In this document: piece after piece, positions 7,102 to 14,600 of the stretch
Numbering within the stretch: position 1 is the stretch's first letter
Layout: each line of letters starts with the position of its first letter
Assembly (NCBI GenBank): GCA_019135865.1
Contig: JAGVVD010000008.1
Span: forward strand, 1 to 64,000
Reading direction: 5' to 3'
Source: Elusimicrobiota bacterium
GTDB lineage: Bacteria > Elusimicrobiota > Elusimicrobia > Elusimicrobiales > UBA9959
DNA length: 64,000 nucleotides
The notes under the pieces: model-generated
What the model was told of the DNA's origin: nothing
Databases searched by the model: none
Seen by the model: the letters and a program-made list of their open reading frames with translations, nothing else
Program-made: the position numbers and the translations under genes

Positions 7102-8403
7102 TTACCTGAGGTCGAAGACCATCATGGTCTCGGCGTGGGGAGTGTTGGGGTAGAAATCGAAGCCGCCCGAGGCGGACAGCTTGTACCTTTCCAGGAAGAA
7201 AGCGGCGTCCCTGCCCTGCGTTATCGGGTTGCAGGAGAGGTAGATCACCCTTTTCGGCCGCGCCGCCAGTATCGATTTCACCGCCTTGATGTGCAGGCCC
7301 GCGCGCGGCGGGTCCACCAGCAGTATCTCCGCCCCGTGCAGCGCCTCCTCTCCGGTCTTCTCCGACAGGCCGCAGGCGGCCTCGAAGTTGGAGGCCCCGT
7401 TCTCCAGCGCGTTATGCGCCGCGTAGCGCACGGCCGAGGGCGAGGACTCGACGGCGTAGACCTTGTCCGCGTACTGGCGCAGCGAGAGGCCTATCGCCCC
7501 CACCCCGGAATAAAGGTCCACCATCTTGCCGCACTTGAAGCAGTGGCGGCCCATCTCGTCGAGCGCCTGGGCGAAGAGCTCCATGTTGTTCTGGAAGAAG
7601 CAGTCGAAACCGTAGGAGAGCCTGACCCGCGACGAGAACTCTCCGCCGGGCAGCGTCTCGGTGATATGGTCGTCGCCCGACGAGAAGAGCACTTCGTCGG
7701 CCTGGCTGACGGGGCTTAAAGGATTGGACCAGGCGGCCGTGAAGCCGGCGAGGCCGGGGGGAGGCGTCAGGCCGGCGACGTCCAGCTCGCGGTTCTTGAC
7801 GAAGAGCGCCGCTATCCTGCCCTCCGGTTCCCTGGATTCCCTGATTATCAGGGATTTCAGGTCGGAGGCCCTGGCGCCTTTTTTGCGCAGTTCCTCCGTT
7901 ATGGCGAGCGCGGCGGCGTTGGTATTGTCGCTTATCAGCGCGCAGCCGGACTTCAGGGCGTATTTCTCGCCGTAGGAGCCGCGCTTGTGAAAGGCCAGCT
8001 CCAGCCGCCCCTCCTCTTCGGTGAAGCTGTACTCTATCTTGGTCCGGTAGCCGTAGTGCTCCTTCGCGGTCCGGAAAAAATCCAGTTTGATGGTCTCTTT
8101 GAGCGTCTGGTAGAAAAGGTCCTCGATGAGCGCCTTCTTGGTCTCCGCCTGCAGGGCGTAGTCCATGACCTGCCAGGGGGAGCAGCTCAGGTAATGGTCC
8201 TCGCGCGGCTCGCGGCGGGAGGGGGAGGGCGTCAGGACTTCCACCAGCTCGGCCTCGGCCCAGTTGCGCTTCTCGCGTTTGACGCGCACGCGCGCCGTCT
8301 CGCCCGGCAGCACGCCGTAGCAGAAGACCACCTTGCCGTCGGCGCGGCCGAGCGCCTTGCCTTCGCCCACTATTTTCCTGAACTCGAGGGTCATTTCGCG
8401 CAT
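7102..8403 (-). CDS. Class I SAM-dependent RNA (uracil-C5) methyltransferase, RlmD/TrmA type
   Basis: A 433-residue protein with an N-terminal TRAM-like beta-barrel (residues about 1-60). Its methyltransferase core has the SAM-binding VDLYSGVGAIGLSL, the LLVDPPRAGL motif and the catalytic cysteine in VIYLSCNP. These mark the RumA/RlmCD/TrmA family that methylates uridine C5 in rRNA or tRNA. The four-cysteine Fe-S cluster motif of RlmD is not complete: only YLSCSPWQ is seen after the TRAM domain, so the exact target site is open. ATG 8403 is chosen because TATAAT lies 7 nt upstream on this strand, giving a leaderless message. A frame continuing further upstream runs through another gene and is not used. 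Confidence 0.85.
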   Translation of the reverse strand: MREMTLEFRKIVGEGKALGRADGKVVFCYGVLPGETARVRVKREKRNWAEAELVEVLTPSPSRREPREDHYLSCSPWQVMDYALQAETKKALIEDLFYQTLKETIKLDFFRTAKEHYGYRTKIEYSFTEEEGRLELAFHKRGSYGEKYALKSGCALISDNTNAAALAITEELRKKGARASDLKSLIIRESREPEGRIAALFVKNRELDVAGLTPPPGLAGFTAAWSNPLSPVSQADEVLFSSGDDHITETLPGGEFSSRVRLSYGFDCFFQNNMELFAQALDEMGRHCFKCGKMVDLYSGVGAIGLSLRQYADKVYAVESSPSAVRYAAHNALENGASNFEAACGLSEKTGEEALHGAEILLVDPPRAGLHIKAVKSILAARPKRVIYLSCNPITQGRDAAFFLERYKLSASGGFDFYPNTPHAETMMVFDLR

Positions 8404-8410
8404 AAGGTCT

Positions 8411-8439
8411 ATTATAGCACGAGGTTTTTTTGCTATCAT
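8411..8439. promoter_or_regulatory. Divergent promoters between the methyltransferase and sensor genes
   Basis: On the minus strand an extended -10 box TGCTATAAT (TATAAT at 8411-8416) stands 7 nt before the ATG at 8403. On the plus strand TGCTATCAT (8434-8439) precedes the ribosome-binding site GGGGAGGGG and the ATG at 8458. The two -10 boxes are about 20 bp apart and use two different modes of initiation. Confidence 0.55.
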
Positions 8440-8457
8440 ACCGGGGAGGGGTCCGAT

Positions 8458-9402
8458 ATGACTTTGGTCAAACCTAAATGGGCTTTCGTGGCCGTCGTGG
8501 CGGTCATGTTCCTCGCCCCTTTCCTGGTCCTTTCCTCCCACTTCCTGCGAACCAGCCGCTCCGCTCTCAGGCGGGACACCCTGAATTACATGGAACTGCG
8601 CACCCGGCTGATAGCCGGGACGCTGGCCGAGCACCTGGTCGCCTCCGCCGCCCCGCTGGAAGAGATACGGGGCAAGGCCTTCGTTTCCGCCTCGCGCGAG
8701 GAGAAGAAGCGCCGCCTCGGCAGGATAGCCGGCGAGAACCGGGGCCTTTACCTCCATTTCTCGCTGCTCGACGGTTCCGGCAGGGAGATCGCCCGCACGG
8801 GGGAGGATAAAGCGCCGCTGCAGGACCATTCCTCCAGCCCCGTTTTCACCGCCATGAAAGAGTCCGGCGGCCCGGCCGGGGCCGTGGAGTATTTCGACGA
8901 TATGCCTCCCGTGCTGGTACTGGCCGAACCGCTGCTGAAGGACGGCAAACCGCAGGGAGCGGTCCTTTCCCGCATCAGCCTGGCGAAGACCTCCGCTTTT
9001 TTCCGCGTCAGCGGGAGGGGCTCGCTCGGCGTCACCGCCCTGCTCGACGCGGGCGGCCAGACCATAGCCGATTCCGCCGGCCGTTCCCTGCTCAAACCGG
9101 GGCTGAAGTCGCCGGAGCCGGTCCTGGAACTGGTCGGGCGCGCTTCCGGCCGCGGACTTTCCTCGGCCAGGATAGCTTCCACCCACCGCGGGGAGGACCT
9201 GCTCATCGCCGCGGCGGCGGTGCCCGGCACGCGCTGGTGGGTGTACGAACTGGCCTCCGCCGAGGGCCTGGAGTCCCGTTCCGGCACCGGCTGGATCAAG
9301 CGGGTCATCCTGACCGGCGCGGCGATGATAGTGCTGCTCTCGTTCATGACCCTGGCCCTGGCGGCGAAATGGCTCGGTCCCGTTTTCAGGGCGGGGGACT
9401 GA
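8458..9402 (+). CDS. Membrane protein with an extracytoplasmic sensor-like domain, no output domain
   Basis: A 314-residue protein with a membrane helix at residues 8-28, a periplasmic region of about 245 residues and a second helix near 282-304, ending about 10 residues later. The layout and phrases such as LYLHFSLLDGSGREIARTG and GVTALLDAGGQTIADSAG resemble a double-Cache sensor domain as found in chemoreceptors and kinases. No HAMP, kinase, GGDEF or methyl-accepting part follows. It ends 1 nt before the GH13 gene, so it may be translated with it. A partner that carries the output is inferred, not seen. Its ribosome-binding site GGGGAGGGG is unusually G-rich. Confidence 0.7.
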   Translation: MTLVKPKWAFVAVVAVMFLAPFLVLSSHFLRTSRSALRRDTLNYMELRTRLIAGTLAEHLVASAAPLEEIRGKAFVSASREEKKRRLGRIAGENRGLYLHFSLLDGSGREIARTGEDKAPLQDHSSSPVFTAMKESGGPAGAVEYFDDMPPVLVLAEPLLKDGKPQGAVLSRISLAKTSAFFRVSGRGSLGVTALLDAGGQTIADSAGRSLLKPGLKSPEPVLELVGRASGRGLSSARIASTHRGEDLLIAAAAVPGTRWWVYELASAEGLESRSGTGWIKRVILTGAAMIVLLSFMTLALAAKWLGPVFRAGD

Positions 9403-9403
9403 G

Positions 9404-10891
9404 ATGCTGAGGGCGAACCCCCACCTCATAGAGATCAACACGCGCGTCTGGCTCAACGGACTGCGGCGGAAGTACGCCTCCCCGGACATGACCATCTCCA
9501 CCATCCCCGACGAGGAATGGGAGGCCCTGCGGCACCTGGGCTTCGATATGATCTGGCTGATGGGCGTCTGGACGCCGAGCCCCGGGTCGGCCCGCATAGC
9601 GCGCGAGACCCCGGCGCTGCGCGAGGAGGCCGTCTCGATAGCCGGCACCGACGAGAACCTGGACGCCTCCCCCTATTCCATCTACGAGTACAAGCTCAAT
9701 CCCGCGCTCGGCTTCGAGTGGGAGCTGAAGGCCCTGCGCGAGAAGCTCAACGCGATGGGGATGAAACTGCTGCTGGATTTCGTCTCCAATCACGTCGCGC
9801 GCGACAATCCCTGCCTGAAGGAGTGCCTCCACTGCTTCGTTAAGGGGACGGCCGACGACTATAAGGCGCGCCCGGACTGGTTCTTCGAACTGGACACGCC
9901 GGACGGCAAGGCCTACGTGGCCTACGCGCGGGACCCCAACTTCCCCGCCTGGACCGACAGCGCGCAGCTGAACTATTTCCATCCCGAGACCAGGGAAAAG
10001 ATGACGAAGCAGCTGCTGGAAGTGGCCGGGATGTGCGACGGCGTGCGCTGCGATATGGTCATGCTGACCCTCAACGACATACACGAGGGCACCTGGGGCC
10101 CGCTGCTGGAGCGCGCCGGTTTCCGGCGGCCCGGGAAGGAGTTCTGGGAGACGGCCATAAAGGCCGTCAAGGAGGAGCACCCGGAGTTCGTCTTCCTCGC
10201 CGAGGTCTACTGGGGCCTGGAGTGGCGGCTGCAGCAGCTGGGGTTCGACTATACCTACGACAAGGTCGTCTACGACCGCCTGCGCTCCATGGGCGCCGAC
10301 GAGGTGCGCGGCCACCTGCGCGCAGAGAAGCTCTACCAGAAGCGCTCGGTGCGCTTCATCGACAATCACGACGAAGACCCCTCCGTAGAGGCCTTCGGCT
10401 GGCCGCGCGCGCAGGCGGCGGCCGCGGTGATCTCCAGCATCAAAGGCCTGCGCTTTTATTCCGATTCCCAGCTGAACGGCCTGCGGCGGCGCGTGCCGCT
10501 GCAGCTCAAGGACCTTTCCCTCGAGCCGGACCTGGCCGTGAAGAAGTTCTACGAGAAACTGCTCAAGATCGTGGACCACCCCGCTTTCCACGGCGGCGAA
10601 TGGACGCTGCTGGACGTGCGGCCCTGCTCGAAGGAGGACCGGAGCTTTTCCAACATCCTGGCCTGGAGCTGGGCGCAGCGGCGCACGCTGAAGATAGTGG
10701 CGGTCAATTATTCCGCGTCGCCCGTTTGCGGAGTGGTGAACGTGAAGATACGGACTTCCGGCGAGACCACCGCCCTCTTCGAACAGCTCTCCGACCGTTT
10801 CTTTTCCTTTAATTCCGATTCGCTGAAAGATGGCCTGCGGCTGGAGAACGTCCCGCCCTACGCCTCCTACATCTTCGACATAGAATTCTGA
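9404..10891 (+). CDS. Glycoside hydrolase family 13 (alpha-amylase-like) enzyme
   Basis: A 495-residue cytoplasmic enzyme with no signal peptide. The GH13 motifs occur in order: DFVSNHV (region I, about residue 125), GVRCDMVML (region II with the nucleophile Asp, about 210), FLAEVYW (region III with the acid/base Glu, about 265) and FIDNHDED (region IV, about 325). The catalytic triad is complete. The N-terminal part has the GFDMIWLMGVW strand of a (beta/alpha)8 barrel, and a short beta domain closes the C-terminus. It should act on alpha-glucans or related alpha-glucosides inside the cell. The exact specificity is not evident. The gene follows the membrane sensor-like gene directly. Confidence 0.88.
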   Translation: MLRANPHLIEINTRVWLNGLRRKYASPDMTISTIPDEEWEALRHLGFDMIWLMGVWTPSPGSARIARETPALREEAVSIAGTDENLDASPYSIYEYKLNPALGFEWELKALREKLNAMGMKLLLDFVSNHVARDNPCLKECLHCFVKGTADDYKARPDWFFELDTPDGKAYVAYARDPNFPAWTDSAQLNYFHPETREKMTKQLLEVAGMCDGVRCDMVMLTLNDIHEGTWGPLLERAGFRRPGKEFWETAIKAVKEEHPEFVFLAEVYWGLEWRLQQLGFDYTYDKVVYDRLRSMGADEVRGHLRAEKLYQKRSVRFIDNHDEDPSVEAFGWPRAQAAAAVISSIKGLRFYSDSQLNGLRRRVPLQLKDLSLEPDLAVKKFYEKLLKIVDHPAFHGGEWTLLDVRPCSKEDRSFSNILAWSWAQRRTLKIVAVNYSASPVCGVVNVKIRTSGETTALFEQLSDRFFSFNSDSLKDGLRLENVPPYASYIFDIEF

Positions 10892-10892
10892 T

Positions 10893-11609
10893 TCAGGGCT
10901 CCCGCGCCAGCGTGAACACGGCCGCGGCGGCCGCGCCGGCCTCTTTCAGCGCCCGCGCGGCGTCCCCGGCGGTCGCCAGCGTGGTTGCCACGTCGTCCAC
11001 CAGCAGGAAACTGCCTCCGGCCGCGCCCGGCCCGGCGCGGAAAGCCCCGCGCACGTTCTCCAGCCTCTCCCTGCGCTTCAGGTCCACCTGCGGGCGCGTC
11101 TCCCGCTCCCGCGTCAGCAGGTCCTCCGCGAAAGAAAGGCCGGCGGCTTCGGCCAGGCCGCGGGCGAGCAGCGCCGACTGGTTGTAGCCGCGCCGCCGCT
11201 CCCTCGAGGGATGCAGCGGGACCGGCGCCAGTGTCCGGAACGGGGCGAGTTCCGGGAGAAGCGCCAGTTCCGACGCCATCATGAGCGCCAGCGGCCGCGC
11301 CAGGTCCCGGCGGCCGGAGTATTTGAAGGCGTGCAGGAGCGAGCGCAGCGGAGGGTTGAAGAGGAAAGCCGACCTGGCCAGGTCGAAAGGGGGCCGCGGT
11401 CCCCGGCAGGAGCGGCAGCCCTCCGCGGACCGCAGCGGCAGACCGCAGCGGCCGCAGAGCGGAGGTTCCGGCCTTTCCAGGGCGGCCAGGCAGTCCGCGC
11501 ACAGCGGCCGCTCCGAAGCGGCGGGCAGGTCCTCGGCGCAGTGGACGCAGGTGCGGGGCAGGAGCACGCCCAGCAGTCTTATCCCGAGTCCCTTCAGGTT
11601 CAGCCTCAT
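10893..11609 (-). CDS. ComF-family amidophosphoribosyltransferase-like protein
   Basis: A 238-residue protein with an N-terminal zinc-finger region made of paired cysteines (CVHC, CADC, CGRC, CRSC within residues 20-70). A phosphoribosyltransferase domain follows, with the PRPP-binding loop FLLVDDVATTLATAG near residue 200 and the family motif RRRGYNQSALLARGLA. ComF proteins take part in DNA uptake in competent bacteria, but many homologues have an unknown role. ATG 11609 is the family-consistent start. It converges with the GH13 gene, leaving 1 nt between stops, and lies 32 nt downstream of the SprA-like gene, so it is probably its operon partner. Confidence 0.85.
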   Translation of the reverse strand: MRLNLKGLGIRLLGVLLPRTCVHCAEDLPAASERPLCADCLAALERPEPPLCGRCGLPLRSAEGCRSCRGPRPPFDLARSAFLFNPPLRSLLHAFKYSGRRDLARPLALMMASELALLPELAPFRTLAPVPLHPSRERRRGYNQSALLARGLAEAAGLSFAEDLLTRERETRPQVDLKRRERLENVRGAFRAGPGAAGGSFLLVDDVATTLATAGDAARALKEAGAAAAAVFTLAREP

Positions 11610-11641
11610 GGCGCTCTTCCCCCGGTCCCCGTCCGTCCCCG

Positions 11642-14600
11642 CTAGAACTGGAACGTCAGCGTGCTGCCTGCGGTGTAGGAAAGGTAGTCCTCCTGGTGCA
11701 GGTACTTGTGCCAGAGCCGCTGCACCGAGGCGTTGAAGGCGAGGCGCAGGTTCTTGGCGGCCTCGTAATCGGCGGTGGTGTTCATGGAGAACAGCCTGTT
11801 GTTCTCCGCCACTACGACGGGGGATTTGCGGATGGCGTAGCTGAGCGTGGTGGTCCAGACTATGCGGTTGCTGAAGACCACGGCCTGCTTCATGAAAGGC
11901 AGGCGCAGGCCCTTGGGCGCCTGGAAGTCGGTCTTGATCAGCAGGCTGGGGGTCAGGACGGTCAGGTCCTGGTTGACCACGCCGAGCGCGGTCTTGCCGT
12001 AATCCAGCGAGTAGTCCACTTTCGGGGTGAAGCGGAACTTGCGGTAGTCGAAGGTCCCCTGCACCGTGGCGTCGTGGTGCTCGGCGCTCTGCGTCACCTG
12101 GCCGCGGCGCAGATCCTTCCTCTCGGTAAAGCGGTGATTGTAGCTCAGGGCGGCGTCCACCTTCTCCAGGAGGCGGAAGCGCAGGTCCGTCCCGTAGGTG
12201 CGGGTGAGGTCCAGGCTGATGGTCCTGGTCTCGTTGGTATTGTTGGAGTACTTGACGTTCATCGTGGCGTTGCGCGCCCAGGACTGCGCGCCGGCCAGCA
12301 CCTCGAGCTTGGAGATGGAGATTATGGCGTCGGGGAACGTCCGGTTCGAGACCCGCGACCTGGTGCCCGTCACGTCCGATCTCTGGAAGGTGCTGGAGAA
12401 ATTGTTCGTTATCGAGATGGTGGAGAGCGGCGCGAGCCGGCCCTTGAGGGCGTAGCCCTCCAGCGGCTGCCACCTCTGGTTGGAGGTGAACGTGTCGCGC
12501 GTCGTGAGCGAACTCCTCAGCGCCAGGGCGTTGCGCGGCCGCAGGCTCTCCCGGACCCAGAGCTTGTTGGCCGTGTCGTAGTCCCGCTCGACGTTCTGCC
12601 AGGAATCGCCGTCCTGTATCTGGAAATTGGAGGAGACCACCAGCGAGCGGAGCAGGCGGTTCCGGGGCGCGAGGTCGTTCACGCTGAAGTTCAGGCTCAC
12701 GCCGCCCTGGGCCGTGCGGTTGACGGTCTTGATCTCGCCGGGCGAGTAGACCGCCGAGGAGGTCACGACGGTCACGGTCGTGACGACGATATTGTTGTTC
12801 TCCATCGTAGTGACCGAGTAGTTGACGGCCGGGTTGAACCAGCGCGCCAGCAGGAAGTTGGAGTTGAAGTCGACGGTCTGCTGACGGGCCTTGGGATAAT
12901 CGTAGCTGTTGCCGCTGAAGAGCTCGTCCTTCTTTTCGCGCGTTTCCTGCAGGTTGTAGGAGGGGTTGAAGGTGGAGCCCCGCCAGGGGACGAAGTTCAG
13001 CCGGGCCCCGTAGGCGTCGACGCGCTCCTCGGTGCGGTACAGGCCGTCCAGCGAGGCCAGTTCCTCCGTCCTGTAGTCCACGCGGCTGCTGGTCAGCGAG
13101 TAGGTGAGGCTCAGCGTGCGCGGCAGCAGGAAGAACTGCAGCGGCGGACTGTAGGTCAGGGCGCCGGAATAGACGTCCCTGCTGTCGTCGCGCTTGAGCA
13201 GGTCGTACTCGGTCCTGTTGCCGGCGTAATTCAGCGAGATCCTGGGCAGGCCGCCCAGAGAGAGATTGCCGGCCGCCGTTCCGTCGAGCTTCTTCACCCG
13301 CCCCTGCTGCAGCGAGGTCACCAGGCTGCTGCCGCCGGTGACGTAGGTGTTGGGCGTGACAGTGACCTGGCGGGCGCCGGTGAAAGCGAGCGGGAAGAAG
13401 GAGAGCCTGTTGAAATTGAGATAGGCCGTCTGCTGCTCGTTGTCCTGGTTGGAGATGACCGAGACCGGGGTCTGGAAGTTGCGGTCCGTCTCGCGGTGCT
13501 TGCCTCCGAAGCTCATCCAGCCGGGGATCTCGAACGACGCCTCGGCCTTGCGGGCCTCGCCGATGCGCATAAGAGGCTTGGCCAGGTGGATCTCGTTGAG
13601 GTAGAAGGTGCCGCTCTGCTGGCCCGCCGCGGTCTCCGCGCCTATCAGTATGCCCGAGACCTGCTGCAGGCTGGGATTGCCGCGGGAGGAGATCTCCACG
13701 GCGTAGGGGCTCGCGTTGGTCCAGACGTCCGGGATCTTGTCGCCGTTGACGTCCTCCTGGCGCAGCGTGATCAGGCGCCAGCCCGCCGAGGCCGCCGGGG
13801 CCACCGAGGCCTTGAAGTAGCTGTTCTCGTCGCCGATCTTCAGATAGAAGCTGGCGTTGGGCGTGGCGTTGTCGTAGAGCAGGAAACGGAACTCCTCGTG
13901 CTGCGAGATGTCCAGCGCCTGCGGGAACTTGCGGTAGGCGTAGACCGTGGAGGTGGAGACCACCGAATTGTAGGAGACGGAGAGGGCCTGCTCGCTGACA
14001 TTGGAGGAATTCGTCCGCTCGCGCTGCTCCGAGACCGAGCCGTAAAGGGAGTTATAGACCTGCGACGGGGGTCCGCCCACGCTGTAGATGGGCACATAGG
14101 TGGGATTGTCGATGTTGTTGACGCCCAGGAGCTGGAGCGTGCCGGTGGCGGTGCTCTGCTGCACCGTCCAGGTATTGCCGACGGCCGCGATGCGCGCGAA
14201 GCGTACCGTGCCCGAATTGGAGCCGCCCGCCGCCTTGCGCAGCGTCAGGCGCAGCTGCTTGACGGCGTTCCACTTGTAGGTCTCGGTGGAGGCGATGAAC
14301 AGCGGCATGTTCCAGGTGCGCCACTCCGTTGAATCCACCGCGTTCTTCTGGGCGGAATCCGTGGTGTCGGTGAACTTGGTGCCGGTGACATAGCCGAAAG
14401 AACCGCCGCTGAAGTCCTGCGGGTCCAGGCGGCCGTTGCGGTTGAGGTCGGCCGAGTCTATGCGTCCGTTATTGGCCCCGTAGCGCGTGGAGCCCTTGCC
14501 GGCCGGCGCGTATTCCCAGCCGATGTCCTCCGTGCTGGAGAGCTGGCCGTCGCAGTTGAGGTCCTCGCTTCTGGGCGCTCCGAACAGCGCCAGTCCGCTG

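Noticed and set aside
8404-9648. N-terminal extension of the RNA methyltransferase frame
   Set aside because: The extended frame overlaps the sensor gene and part of GH13 on the other strand and encodes low-complexity sequence; the TRAM domain starts right after 8403.
11610-12473. Longer ComF frame running into the SprA-like gene
   Set aside because: The extension overlaps the SprA-like coding region on the same strand in another frame and adds no ComF-like sequence.
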